Positions 35,101 to 43,791 of a stretch of DNA of 64,000 nt are shown here, piece after piece. Under the pieces are notes generated by a model. It ran no database searches. It was not told the origin of the DNA and saw only the letters and a list, made by a program, of their open reading frames with translations. Position 1 is the first letter of the stretch. Every line of letters starts with the position of its first letter. The stretch comes from Paenibacillus ferrarius. Its GTDB lineage: Bacteria; Bacillota; Bacilli; Paenibacillales; NBRC-103111. The stretch covers positions 124,001 to 188,000 of the forward strand of contig NZ_MBTG01000011.1 in the NCBI RefSeq assembly GCF_002027705.1, given 5' to 3'. The position numbers and the translations under genes were made by a program.

Positions 35101-37302
35101 TCCTATAAGATCGCTGCAATCACTAATCAAACGTTAACGGCGCTTACTCAGGGATATGATTCAGGTAACCAAGAGACCAGAAGCATTGCCGTCACGAATA
35201 TCGGCACAGGTAATTTGACGCATCTGTCGGTAACGCTTAGCGGCGCAAACGCTAACGATTTTGTAATGACACAGCTGGATTCTACCTTAGCTGGCAGTGC
35301 TTCAACAAGCTTTGAGATTCATGCCAAAAACAATTTGCCAGCAAATACCTACACGGCAACGGTCACTGTATCTGCGGATCACATGACGCCTGTAACGTTT
35401 ATCGTTACGCAAGTGGTGAACTTGCCGAATGCTCCCGCCAATCCGCAAAATCTTGCGGCTGATGTCGGCGACCGTCAAATTAATCTGAGCTGGAGCACAG
35501 GATCGGATGCGACGCAGTACCATATTTATATGGCAACGGATGCAGATCTAACTAACATCGTTGAAATTGCGACAGTCACTTCTTCGACCTACAGCATACA
35601 AAATCTAGTCAACGGAACCCGCTATTACTTTGTGGTAAAAGCAGAAAACTCGGGGGGCTTGAGCGCAGCATCAAATCAAGTAAGCGCGACTCCGGCAACG
35701 ATACCGGGAGCGCCAGCCAATGTGACGGCGGTCGCAGGCAACGGACAAGCCGTCGTTACGTTTACGGCTCCGGCAGATAACGGTGGAAGTGCGATAACTG
35801 GATATGAAGTGACTGCTTCACCGGGAAATGTGGTTGTGATTGGAGACACAAGTCCGATTACGCTCACGGGATTGACGAATGGAACGAGTTATACATTTAC
35901 GGTAAAAGCGATCAATGGCGCGGGGAGAAGCGCAGTCTCTGCAGAATCGAATACAGTGATTCCGAGAGGTTCCGATAGGGATACGGATACGCCATCTCAG
36001 CCTTCCACTCCAACGACAACGGATTCTACGAATACTACGAACACTCCAAACACAGGTGTGGATATCCTTGTTAACGGTAAAGTTGAGAATGCGGGCACTG
36101 CCACAGTTACCAAACGAAACAATCAAACCGAAATGACTGTAGTTGTGGATCAGAAAAAACTGGATGAACGGCTCGCAGCGGAAGGGCAACATGCCGTGGT
36201 CACGATTCCCATCAACCAAACATTCGATATCGTCATTGGCGAACTGAACGGTCAAATGGTGAAGAACATGGAGGACAAGCAAGCAGTTCTGGAGTTCAAA
36301 ACCGATCATGCGACGTACACGCTTCCAGCGCGCCAAATCAATATCGGCGCTATATCTCAGCAAGTCGGTGAATTAATAAACTTGCAGGACATTAAAGTGC
36401 GGATTGAAATCGCCGTCCCAACAACGGATACGTTGAAGGTTGTGGAAAGCGCAGCAGCCAAAGGTCAACTCACGCTTGCTGCCCAGCCGCTGAACTTTAC
36501 GGTGAGAGCTGCTTATGGAGAAAGAAACGTCGAAGTAACGAAGTTCGACGCCTATGTGGAAAGAACAATTGCGATTCCGGTTGAGGTTGATCCAGGCAAG
36601 ATTACTACAGGAGTTGTAGTTGAGCAGGACGGATCAGTACGTCATGTACCGACTAAGGTCCGAAATATCAACGGAAAGTATGAGGCCCAAATCAACAGCT
36701 TGACCAACAGCACGTATGCGGTCGTCTGGCATCCGCTCGAATTCAGCGATGCGGCGAATCATTGGGCGAAAAGTGCCGTTAACGACATGGGATCCCGGAT
36801 GGTCGTCAACGGAACGGGGAATGGCATGTTCAGTCCTGACCAAGAAATCACACGTGCCGAATTTGCAGCTATCATCGTTCGCGGATTAGGCCTCAAGCTG
36901 GAGAATGGAGCAACGCCATTCTCGGATGTGAAGTCGGAAGACTGGTACAGCGGCGCGGTTAGTACGGCTTATTCACATCGGCTTATCAGCGGTATGGAAG
37001 ACGGTACGTTCCGACCGAATGACAAGATTACGAGAGAACAGGCAATGGTTATTCTATCCAAAGCGATGGCGATAACCGGTCTGAAAGACAAGCTCCTAGA
37101 ACAATCAGCAGACTCTGCTCTCCGTCCATTTGAAGATGCGGCCGTAGTGTCCTCATGGGCGCAAAGCAGCGCTGCGGACAATGTGAAGGCTGGCATTGTA
37201 GATGGAAGAAACGGGGCTTTACTTGCGCCGAAGGGTTACATGACCCGTGCCGAGGTTGCAACTATCATACAGAGATTATTGCAAAAATCAGGTCTGATTT
37301 AA
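32182..37302 (+). CDS. Giant SLH surface protein with propeller, Ig-like repeats and FN3 domains
   Basis: 1706 residues. TTG at 32182 lies 10 bases after AGGAGAGG; an ATG at 32158 has no ribosome-binding site. Signal peptide about 1-42 ends NAWA. Seven repeats of about 56 residues (each with a W-x-x-x-D/E-G-G-x-x-G-L-N motif and VAWQE-like strand) at 40-430 suggest a seven-bladed propeller. Six bacterial Ig-like (Big_2) repeats span 434-971, a beta domain 973-1080, two FN3 domains 1082-1262, a Thr/Asn/Pro linker, a domain of unknown type 1292-1516, and three SLH domains 1520-1706. It is probably an adhesin or sugar-binding S-layer-associated protein. The neighbouring two-component system may control it. 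Confidence 0.9.
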   Translation: MIPKKSQGKRKNKDRIRRTAYLLLAVILWISLLSSGGGNAWAASGWSMIDGGGSNGLNVNSANRAEYPAMAVWKGEVYVAWQEKVVPGVTANQIRVKKYNGTNWVSVDGNGTNGLNMNSAKVGTRPTLAVFNGSLYLSWVEAVTSSNGQIRVKKYNGGIWTNAEGESTTGINVDPTKDAIFPALVEYNNALYASWSEAGKIYVKKYNGEEWTSVDGGPNGLNINQSGLAAYPALAVLGNDLIAVWSEVSGTTYQLRAKKYSGTSWTIIDGGTTGLNMVSGKSALYPSVAAIDGALYLAWNEPVDSATDDQIRVKKYDGNAWSSIDGGGKYGINVNSAFRANYVKLTTFNHDVYAVWQENSGMVGSTAVFKIRAKKYDGTSWMSAEAGSNGLIVDSSKVANYPAVTALNNVLYVAWQEKNSTIEQLRAANYAVPVPPAVNGVTVTPGTASVAQGGSRQLTVAVDAVGGAATTVTWTSSDASNKVAVSGAGNVTVAADATLGDYTITAISTVDNSKKGTATITVTAMPPAVNSVTVSPSTASVVQGGSKQLTASVDAVGGAATTVMWTSSDSSNKLAVDSAGNVDVAADATLGNYTITATSTVNNSKKGTATITVTAAPAINSVTVSPTTASVVQGGSKQLTASVDAVGGAATTVAWTSSDSSDKVAVDSAGNVTVATDAEPADYTITATSTVNNSKKGTATITVTAAPAINSVTVSPTTASVVQGGSKQLTASVDAVGGAATTVAWASSDSSDKVAVDSAGNVTVAAGTALGDYTITATSTVDNSKKGTATITVTAAPVISSVTVSPSTASVVQGGSKQLTASVDAVGGAVTTVTWTSNDAKVAVDNAGNVTVAANTALGDYTVTASSTVDNSKKGTATITVTAAPAINSVTVSPSTASVVQGGSKQLTASVDAVGGAVTTVTWKSNDAKVAVDSAGNVTVAEDTALGDYTVTASSTVDNSKKGTTTITVTAASSYKIAAITNQTLTALTQGYDSGNQETRSIAVTNIGTGNLTHLSVTLSGANANDFVMTQLDSTLAGSASTSFEIHAKNNLPANTYTATVTVSADHMTPVTFIVTQVVNLPNAPANPQNLAADVGDRQINLSWSTGSDATQYHIYMATDADLTNIVEIATVTSSTYSIQNLVNGTRYYFVVKAENSGGLSAASNQVSATPATIPGAPANVTAVAGNGQAVVTFTAPADNGGSAITGYEVTASPGNVVVIGDTSPITLTGLTNGTSYTFTVKAINGAGRSAVSAESNTVIPRGSDRDTDTPSQPSTPTTTDSTNTTNTPNTGVDILVNGKVENAGTATVTKRNNQTEMTVVVDQKKLDERLAAEGQHAVVTIPINQTFDIVIGELNGQMVKNMEDKQAVLEFKTDHATYTLPARQINIGAISQQVGELINLQDIKVRIEIAVPTTDTLKVVESAAAKGQLTLAAQPLNFTVRAAYGERNVEVTKFDAYVERTIAIPVEVDPGKITTGVVVEQDGSVRHVPTKVRNINGKYEAQINSLTNSTYAVVWHPLEFSDAANHWAKSAVNDMGSRMVVNGTGNGMFSPDQEITRAEFAAIIVRGLGLKLENGATPFSDVKSEDWYSGAVSTAYSHRLISGMEDGTFRPNDKITREQAMVILSKAMAITGLKDKLLEQSADSALRPFEDAAVVSSWAQSSAADNVKAGIVDGRNGALLAPKGYMTRAEVATIIQRLLQKSGLI
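33484..35095 (+). repeat. Six tandem repeats of about 265 bp encoding the Ig-like domains
   Basis: Units begin near 33484, 33764, 34028, 34301, 34568 and 34832. Several share long identical DNA stretches (for example around CAAGCGTGGTGCAGGGAGGA), showing recent duplication or gene conversion. Recombination between units would change the length of the surface protein. The antisense strand also has long open frames, a side effect of the repeats. Confidence 0.85.
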
Positions 37303-37308
37303 TTGAAA

Positions 37309-37350
37309 AAGCGGAATGCAGGCTGACCAAGCCGGGCGTTCCGCTTTTTT
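37309..37350 (+). terminator. Intrinsic terminator after the giant SLH gene
   Basis: AAGCGGAA pairs with TTCCGCTT, followed by TTTT. Confidence 0.8.
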
Positions 37351-37446
37351 GTCCATTCCTATATTATTTTCCTTTAACCTTCAGGAGTCAGTTCATAAAT
37401 AGTCGTTGCAACTTCATTTAAATAACGGCGATCATGTTTTTCCTCG

Positions 37447-38520
37447 GTTGATGTTTCTATTCCTCATGGTACCCAAATTACAGCTCCCGATAGCTGGGAT
37501 GGTACGATCAAACTGCCGGAAGTACTGAGCAACAGCAGCGTATCCATTAGCGATGCCAACGTGAGCGCCGTCATTGAAGTAGGCTTGCCGGATGTAACGC
37601 TAACTTTCGACAAAGCGGTGCGTTTGCTCATGCCGAACCAGGAGATAAGTCTGTTGGCTACGTGAAAAATGGCGCTTTCACACCAAGTAAGCGATATTTC
37701 CATGCTGCCCGTTGATTTGTCTCTTAAATTAATAAGCGGTGTCTACGAAATCAAAAAAGATAAAGAAGGCGATTTTAACAAGTCTGTTGTTCTCACATTG
37801 CCTTTCGACAAGACGGCCGTAGACTTTACGAAGTCGCTGGTAGGTGTATATTGGCTCAATGAACAAACCCATTCATGGGTGCAATTGGACGATCTGCAAA
37901 TAGACCAAGCCAATGGAACGGCTTCTGGATCTGTCAAGCATTTCACCAAATTCGCTGTTCTTGTTTCCGACAAAAAAGCTGTGAATTCGGATGGAACTAG
38001 TCTTATCGATATCAAGGGACATTGGGCCGAAGCTAACATTCGTGAGTTAGTTAAACAAGGTGCAATCAACGGCTATTCGGACAACTCCTTTAATCCAGAC
38101 AACAAAATCACGCGAGCTGAATTCGTTACTGTTATCGTCAAGGCCTTGAATCTTAAAGCTCAGGGTGGAAAAAGTTTCGAAGACACGTCAACTCATTGGG
38201 CAAAAGGTGCGATTTCAATTGCCGCAGTACTTGGTGTTGTTAACGGGTACACGGAACAGTCTTTTGGCCCTGACGATTTCATAACAAGGGAGCAAATGGC
38301 AGCAATCATCATTCGTGCCGCTCAGATGGAACCGCTTGGCAAGAACATCGATTTTGTGGATAGTTCATCCGTATCCGACTGGGCTCGATCAGCTCTTGCG
38401 ACGGCCATTGCCAAAGGGTTGGTTAATGGATCTGAAGACCACACCGTGAAGCCGCAGGCGAACACGACCCGCGCGGAAGCTGTAGCCGTCATTCTAAGAG
38501 CATTGGCATTAAAAAAATAA
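37447..38520 (+). pseudogene. Broken SLH surface protein gene
   Basis: Coding starts without a start codon or signal peptide: VDVSIPHGTQITAPDSWDGT, then DVTLTFDKAVRLLMPNQ. The expected continuation GDKSVGYVKNGAFTP is in the +1 frame, and a stop (TGA at 37663) ends the first frame. From 37669 the original frame resumes for 283 residues: a beta domain (VVLTLPFDKTAVDF, HFTKFAVL) and three SLH domains to residue 283. At least one indel and a 5' truncation are needed to explain this. The resumed frame has no ribosome-binding site, so expression is doubtful. It may be a remnant of a paralogue of the large SLH protein. Confidence 0.75.
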
Positions 38521-38529
38521 ACGCATGCT

Positions 38530-38585
38530 GAAAAAAAACTGCTTTTTAGTAGATGATCATGATCTACTGAGAAGCAGTTTTTTTG
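38530..38585. terminator. Bidirectional terminator between the SLH pseudogene and the Vps62-like gene
   Basis: AAAAAACTGCTT pairs with AAGCAGTTTTTT around an inner AGTAGAT/ATCTACT stem; both strands have a T-run. Confidence 0.85.
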
Positions 38586-38628
38586 TTTATGGATGGGGTA
38601 GGTATCACATTGTATGACTGAAACAAGG

Positions 38629-39672
38629 CTATTTGCTATTCCACGCACTTTGAAAAGCAGGCCCTGCTGGACCAGTGGAGATATCGGTTTCGCCAATTTC
38701 ACCCCACAAGCCTGCATAGTTAATGAACGCTTGCCCATTCAACGGATGGGACAATTCACCTACATTGACTACGTTGTAGTAGGTATTGAAACTGTCGCCA
38801 GCGCCAGTATAATCGCTTGGCAGTACGCCCCGGGATTGCTGCCCGGCGGTTGGATAGCTGGCATGTGTTCCGACTGCGGAGTAGACAACGGGATGTTTGT
38901 AATCGTTGGTCAGCTTCTGGCTGTCAGTGGCAATCGCACCATCCTTCGTTGCGAATTGCAGTTGGGCGGAAGTGTAGTCTTTGCCTTCGCCATTATGGGC
39001 GGAATAATAGGCGGAAACAAACTGTTGACTGCTGTTCACGGTTACTGTGACATGCTCCCAGTCGCCTTCATGATTAAAGTCCAGACCTGCAACGGACGGG
39101 GAATCGTTATAAGGGTAAAAGAACCAATATTGCAGGTCGTAGCCGCCTGCTTGTACGCTGCTTGGTTTGACATGGGCGTAAGTTTTCCAATCACTGCTCG
39201 CTGATCCCAGATATACAGTTTTGTCATAGCCGTTATCATTAGGAGGCTGCAGGAAAAACCCTTCGTCAGCCCGTGTATTGCGGGCTTGGCTGGAGAGGAT
39301 GTTGCTTCCGGAGTGCGAACATATCAAATTCTTGGTTTGGTGAGCTTGCTGGGACAAGTTCGTCTGTGTGACAGCATTAAATGCAAGGATTTGATCGTCG
39401 CTGCACCCGCCATCATGATGGAAACGCATCGTTACACGCTGCAGATACCAATCTACGCTGGAAAGTTTATTGTCTTCACTAGGATGCAGATACAGCTTGG
39501 GGGCGTATTGTGCAAGCAGCGTTTGCTCCACAGCATCATCAATTCCGTCTTGATCCGCGTCTGTTGCCGCTAAGGTAACACTTGAAGTAAGCAACGAACT
39601 GAACATGATTGAAGCAAAAGCAGCAGTGACCATCACATTGTGTCGCCATCTTGTAAGCATTACAGGTTTCAT
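38629..39672 (-). CDS. Secreted Vps62-family (DUF946) protein
   Basis: 347 residues from the ATG 11 bases after AAGGAGG; a longer in-frame form would include the ribosome-binding site. The signal peptide ends near SVTLAA. A Ca-binding-like DADQDGIDDAVE follows, then YAPKLYLHPSED, WFFYPYNDSP, NHEGDWEHVTVTV and VGTHASYPTAG, which are hallmarks of the Vps62 domain found in fungi, plants and scattered bacteria. Related necrosis- and hemolysin-type proteins share a similar HxxDWE core. The role of bacterial members is unknown. It is a single gene convergent with the SLH pseudogene. Confidence 0.75.
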   Translation of the reverse strand: MKPVMLTRWRHNVMVTAAFASIMFSSLLTSSVTLAATDADQDGIDDAVEQTLLAQYAPKLYLHPSEDNKLSSVDWYLQRVTMRFHHDGGCSDDQILAFNAVTQTNLSQQAHQTKNLICSHSGSNILSSQARNTRADEGFFLQPPNDNGYDKTVYLGSASSDWKTYAHVKPSSVQAGGYDLQYWFFYPYNDSPSVAGLDFNHEGDWEHVTVTVNSSQQFVSAYYSAHNGEGKDYTSAQLQFATKDGAIATDSQKLTNDYKHPVVYSAVGTHASYPTAGQQSRGVLPSDYTGAGDSFNTYYNVVNVGELSHPLNGQAFINYAGLWGEIGETDISTGPAGPAFQSAWNSK

Positions 39673-40003
39673 TGGAATAGTAGCCTCCTTGGTTTGGGCG
39701 CATCCTGTTTCGTTATTAGACAGGTGCTGCCGTAATAGATGTCTAGACACCATCTAACGTAATCATAGGCCTTATTTGTTTGTTGGATGTTATTTCCATG
39801 TAAATAAATTGTAATTATATGTATGATGATCAGTTGTCTTTTCTCAAGGATGGAACTGTACGATCTTTTTGCGTTTCTCACTTATGGAAATTGTTTACAA
39901 GATGTATGATTTTTCGAAACTATTTCCGAGCCTTTACGTCTAAAACTATGGATAAAAGTGGGTTTAAATGATGAAATGCCCAATTGAAGGAGAGATGGAG
40001 AAT
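39673..40003. other. Divergent intergenic region
   Basis: AT-rich spacer carrying the promoters of two divergent secreted-protein genes. TTTACA and TATGAT-like hexamers occur near 39892-39910 but with poor spacing, so no promoter is assigned. No gene seen. Confidence 0.4.
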
Positions 40004-41161
40004 TTGAAGTTTAATTATTGGCCAAAACGAATGGCTCAATCAGCTGCATTGCTATCTGTACTGTCGCTTTCCAGTGTTGCTCCGCTAACAGCAATAGCAG
40101 CAGATACTTCACCAAAAGATCAGTCCAAGATCGTCCAATTGACAGATACCCGTTTGGCGATTGACGATCAAGGTGATGTTTGGTGTTTGGCACAGCATGC
40201 TATTTCGGTAAAGGAGGGCTTTTTTCCTGATCTGATGGTTAGAGCAACAAGCATTACAAATGTAAAAAGTATTGCTACAGGTGGCGGTAGCACGCTTGCT
40301 TTGAAAAATGATGGTACCGTATGGACGGTGGAACGCAACTCCGGAACTGCGACAATCGATCTAAAAGACACCCTATCTGCAACTTTGGGAGAGCGTATCC
40401 CTCACTTAGAAAATATCGTGAAAATTGATGTGTTTGGTAGCATTGGACTAGCCCTTGATAAAGAAGGCAAGGCATGGATATTTGAAACCGCACCTAGCTG
40501 GGTAAGAAACGATCCGTCTATTTCATTGAAATCAGAGCCTGTTTTACTTGAAGGTTTGGATCATATTAAGGACATGTCATTTTCTTATGACGTGACATTT
40601 TTAAAAGAGGATGGTACTGTTTGGAACATTGATGAGTACAGCCCAAGGCCAAGTTCGAGCTGGTCCCTATACGACTCGATCCGAAATACGAAACCTGTGC
40701 AGCTTAAAAATCTAAAAGACATTGTTCAGCTAGAAAGCAACCACTATGCTATTAAGAAAGATGGTACGGTATGGACTTGGGGACGAACAATTATATCCAA
40801 AGAGAACCTCGGGCCTGCTCTGACGCCAGTTGCACCTTATCAAATTGAAGGACTCTCTGATGTCGTGGACATTGCCAGCAGCAATGATCATTCGCTTTTT
40901 GTGAAGAAAGACGGTACGGTTTGGGGCTGGGGCTATTTTGTCGAGAAGTGGGAAGCTCTTGGAGCTACCCCTCAAAACGCCTGGAAGGACTTATCTAAAT
41001 TAGATGGGTTTGAAGATGCTGCTTCTGTTCATATAACTATATATGGGAATACTTTGTCGACGGAGTCCGTTATCAAAAAAGATGGCACGGTTTGGATGTG
41101 GGGATTGGATCAATTCCAAAATTTAAACAGTAAACCTCGACAAGTGGAATTCAGGAATTAA
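40004..41161 (+). CDS. Secreted RCC1-repeat (beta-propeller) protein
   Basis: 385 residues. TTG at 40004 lies 11 bases after GAAGGAG and gives a clean signal peptide (MKFNYWPKRMAQSAALLSV, ending near AIAA); an upstream ATG at 39968 has no ribosome-binding site. The mature protein has about six repeats centred on DGTVWxWG (NDGTVWTVE, KEGKAWIFE, EDGTVWNID, KDGTVWTWG, KDGTVWGWG, KDGTVWMWG), the RCC1 propeller pattern common in exported Paenibacillus proteins. No catalytic motif is seen; binding is the likely role. Confidence 0.8.
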   Translation: MKFNYWPKRMAQSAALLSVLSLSSVAPLTAIAADTSPKDQSKIVQLTDTRLAIDDQGDVWCLAQHAISVKEGFFPDLMVRATSITNVKSIATGGGSTLALKNDGTVWTVERNSGTATIDLKDTLSATLGERIPHLENIVKIDVFGSIGLALDKEGKAWIFETAPSWVRNDPSISLKSEPVLLEGLDHIKDMSFSYDVTFLKEDGTVWNIDEYSPRPSSSWSLYDSIRNTKPVQLKNLKDIVQLESNHYAIKKDGTVWTWGRTIISKENLGPALTPVAPYQIEGLSDVVDIASSNDHSLFVKKDGTVWGWGYFVEKWEALGATPQNAWKDLSKLDGFEDAASVHITIYGNTLSTESVIKKDGTVWMWGLDQFQNLNSKPRQVEFRN

Positions 41162-41247
41162 TGAGAACATAGACCAATTCGAGCCTTTCAGAAAAGCGAG
41201 AAACATTAGGGAATGCTAATAGGCATGGAAATCATAGAATAAAGCAA

Positions 41248-41295
41248 AATGCAAAAGCGCCGCGATCCTCTGGAGGATCATGGCGCTTTTGCATT
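41248..41295. terminator. Long perfect hairpin terminator
   Basis: AATGCAAAAGCGCC pairs with GGCGCTTTTGCATT and an inner GATCCTC with GAGGATC. It follows the RCC1-repeat gene by 87 bases; T residues are inside the stem. Confidence 0.65.
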
Positions 41296-41366
41296 CGACA
41301 CCGTTTCTTTGAAATTTGAGAACGTCATCCGGATGGAAGAGTCTTTTCTTGAAATGAAAATGTTGC

Positions 41367-41449
41367 CAAATTGAAGACACGCTGCTGCGTTGAATAATCT
41401 AGCTTTCAGCCAGGAAGAGCTGCTGAGCATTGAAGAGATATTGAAATGA
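41367..41449 (+). pseudogene. C-terminal remnant of an aldo/keto reductase
   Basis: QIEDT followed, after a one-frame shift, by AALNNLAFSQEELLSIEEIL and a stop codon matches the usual end of AKR-family oxidoreductases (a segment of the form QxEexxxALdnLxFSxEEL). Only the last 25-30 residues remain and they are frameshifted. Confidence 0.45.
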
Positions 41450-41469
41450 GATCCTGTGGCCACTAGTAA

Positions 41470-41695
41470 AGCATTTTTTGCATCCCACTGGATAAACTCC
41501 AGTCAAAGCAGCATTGCCTTCTCCCAAACCCGATAACACTGGATTTATTCCAGTGAAATTTGGGTTTGAGACCTCTAGGAAGGCGTTTTTTTGCATCCTA
41601 CTGGATAAATTCCAGTCAAAGCAGCATTGCCTCCTCCCAAACCCGATAACACTGGAGTTATTCCAGTGGAAATTGGCTACAGGGTTTGGGTTGCA
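41470..41695. repeat. Two tandem 113-bp repeats rich in CACTGGA inverted repeats
   Basis: The units match with a 113-bp period (ACTGGATAAA at 41487 and 41600; CTCCCAAACCCGATAACACT at 41521 and 41634). Each contains ACTGGA..TCCAGT and CACTGGA..TCCAGTG palindromes and a longer CAAACCC/GGGTTTG pairing. It lies just past the 3' end of the leftward glycosidase gene and may act as its terminator or be a mobile hairpin repeat. Confidence 0.8.
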
Positions 41696-41699
41696 GTCC

Positions 41700-43031
41700 T
41701 TATTTTTTGACAGAGCTTGTCCTGTCCTCGTTCGGGCTGCTGCTTGGGGTAGGCTTAGCAGTTGATTTCCCTTTTGTAGGCGTTGGACTCGGCGACGAAG
41801 TTCTTGGTGTCGTTGCTGAGGGCTGATCAGTGCCTTTGCCCGCTTGTGGTTTGTGGGTTGCATTTGGTTTTGGCGGTGAAGAACTATGCTCCACTTTCCC
41901 ATGAAGCTTAGCTTGCTCCTGCTGGAATCCTGGATTGTCATAGGCACCTCCAGCATCGATCTTCGTTAGACCTTCCCACATGTTATCTGGTTTATAGCTG
42001 CTTGGATCTGCTAATACCAGGAAACCGTCAGGTAAGCGGCGTTCCCCATAACGACTCGCAGGCTTTGTCTGCAGTTTGCCGTCAGCGACTAATTCGGATG
42101 AGGCCCCTCCATCTAGGAAGCCCGCATTCATACATCCCTCGGATAGAAAGATATCTTGCACTTCTTTTAGTGTAGCCCCCATGCTGTGTCCCGGCTGGCG
42201 TCCATCAATAACGAGAAAGATGATCGTTCCGTTCCCTGTCTGGCAAAGGGCTGTCCTTGGATCGCGGCCCGCCCCGCCGTCTCCGCTGGTGATGAGTCCC
42301 TTGCCGTCTTCAATAATGCGTGGTTTCCAGAAGGCAGCGTCTGTGACTCCATCCTTAATCAGCTCATCAATGGAATACAAGCCAATTTTCAGAATTCCGT
42401 TCTTGGTAAACCCAACAACATGCTGCTTGACACTACCATCATATTCCGTAAGTATGACTTTGCCACCTGACATTAGAAAACCAATCGGTGCAAAGCCATT
42501 GCCTAAACCTTGCGGATCATCGAACGCACCGCCATTCACACCTGCCAGCGCACCTGTCCGTTTGACCATGTCCGTAATTTTCTCGCCCTCTTGTTTATGG
42601 CTGGTTGTTACAAGACGGATTGTTCTTGGATCGTAGACATACATTTTTTTGCCGCGCCAAGTAGGAATCTTGTGAATTTCATCTTGGATGTCAACGACCT
42701 TTATTAATTCGCTTGCTGTTCGTTTGCGTTTGTCCAGCTTGATTAAGCCATCATGCTGCTTGTCGACTCCCCAAACATCGATTTGCTTCTGCATCTTATT
42801 GACCATGTCATCGCGCTTCTCGGCGCCAACCAACAGCCATGCCCATTCACGGTGCTGGGTGTTGATCACCATTTCGGCAAGATTCGTCCGAAGATCATTT
42901 CCCCACGGTGTCATGAAAAGGAGCATCGAGCATACAATGACAGAAGCGCCTATAGCCATTAGTGTCTTTTTCAGCCAACCCCAGCGGACTCTGGTCCTAT
43001 TATTTGGCAAAACGATGTTCTTTAACTCCAT
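41700..43031 (-). CDS. Membrane-anchored phosphodiester glycosidase (NAGPA-like) domain protein
   Basis: 443 residues. One N-terminal membrane helix (about 24-44) without a cleavage site. Residues 130-335 form a phosphodiester glycosidase domain (PF09992): AGVNGGAFDD, GRDPRTALCQTG, IDGRQPGHSMGATLKEVQ and FLDGGASSELV. The family cleaves sugar-phosphodiester links in glycans or teichoic acids. The C-terminal 75 residues are a Pro/Ser/Thr/Lys-rich tail, likely wall-spanning. It is a single leftward gene ending at a tandem repeat. Confidence 0.85.
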   Translation of the reverse strand: MELKNIVLPNNRTRVRWGWLKKTLMAIGASVIVCSMLLFMTPWGNDLRTNLAEMVINTQHREWAWLLVGAEKRDDMVNKMQKQIDVWGVDKQHDGLIKLDKRKRTASELIKVVDIQDEIHKIPTWRGKKMYVYDPRTIRLVTTSHKQEGEKITDMVKRTGALAGVNGGAFDDPQGLGNGFAPIGFLMSGGKVILTEYDGSVKQHVVGFTKNGILKIGLYSIDELIKDGVTDAAFWKPRIIEDGKGLITSGDGGAGRDPRTALCQTGNGTIIFLVIDGRQPGHSMGATLKEVQDIFLSEGCMNAGFLDGGASSELVADGKLQTKPASRYGERRLPDGFLVLADPSSYKPDNMWEGLTKIDAGGAYDNPGFQQEQAKLHGKVEHSSSPPKPNATHKPQAGKGTDQPSATTPRTSSPSPTPTKGKSTAKPTPSSSPNEDRTSSVKK

Positions 43032-43140
43032 GTTTCTTCGTGTCTCCCTAAAATTATTAAAGCATACATACTCATACTTATTTTATTGCATAAAAATTTT
43101 GACGCAAGGGAAATGAACAAAGTTTATTCATTGCCTGATT

Positions 43141-43791
43141 TTAATTGTCAGATTGATTTAAACGATCGAGTACCAATTGCACGGCAATGGCATCATCCAA
43201 ATAGCCTAGAGGAAAAACGTAATCGGGAATAAGATCAGCGGACATAACAAAATAAAGAAGTGCGCTTCCAAGTAATGCACGTCTTTCTGAGGTGTTGTCA
43301 TCTTCGCAAAATTGAAGATACATTTGCTTAAGCCCATCAATGAAAGGCCCGGCTCCATTGACACTTGCAACTTTGGAAGGGAAGTCGTCGATAATGATTT
43401 GCCGTCCTTCTTCGGTTAAGGCATATTGCTCATACTTGATCAGTTCTTTCTGGACGAGTTCGGCTGTGAACAAATGATCAATAAAATTTGAAGACTGCAG
43501 AATTTTTTGCACACTACTTATGGACGTGTAGATATCTGAGTGCGTTTCAGCTTGAGGCATGGTGATATCGAATCCTGCGGCTTGAAATAACTGGGCGGTT
43601 GGAACCCCGAGATGGAAGGCGAAAGTTTCCAAGTGGTTGAGCTTAGCCTTTTGTTTACCACTGATGATTCGAGAAATGGTAGCTGTATCAATCCCCGTGA
43701 GTGAACTTAGTTTCCGCATGGAAAAGGAACGTGCCTTTAATAAAGCTGTTAACGTAAGTCCCAGCGTTTCTTCCCTGTTTTTTTCGGACAT
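43141..43791 (-). CDS. XRE-family regulator with C-terminal DUF1232 (YkvA) domain
   Basis: 216 residues. Helix-turn-helix in residues 10-65 (SMRKLSSLTGIDTATISRIISGKQKAKLNHLETFA). The C-terminal 60 residues hold the YkvA/DUF1232 signature ALLYFVMSADLIPDYVFPLG followed by LDDAIAVQLVL, a short domain usually membrane-associated. The gene is divergent from ytaF with about 120 bases between them, so it may control itself and ytaF. The combination suggests a membrane-responsive regulator; this is an inference. Confidence 0.8.
   Translation of the reverse strand: MSEKNREETLGLTLTALLKARSFSMRKLSSLTGIDTATISRIISGKQKAKLNHLETFAFHLGVPTAQLFQAAGFDITMPQAETHSDIYTSISSVQKILQSSNFIDHLFTAELVQKELIKYEQYALTEEGRQIIIDDFPSKVASVNGAGPFIDGLKQMYLQFCEDDNTSERRALLGSALLYFVMSADLIPDYVFPLGYLDDAIAVQLVLDRLNQSDN

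Noticed and set aside
33676..35130. Long antisense open frame (484 codons) opposite the Ig-like repeats
   Set aside because: It is low-complexity and repeats with the sense units, has no ribosome-binding site or family resemblance, and arises from the composition of the tandem repeats.
38614..39204. Plus-strand frame opposite the Vps62-like gene
   Set aside because: It is a shadow of the minus-strand gene, which has a signal peptide, ribosome-binding site and family motifs.
41399..41956. Leftward open frame across the 113-bp tandem repeat
   Set aside because: It is driven by the repeated hairpin sequence, overlaps the glycosidase C-terminus and has no ribosome-binding site.
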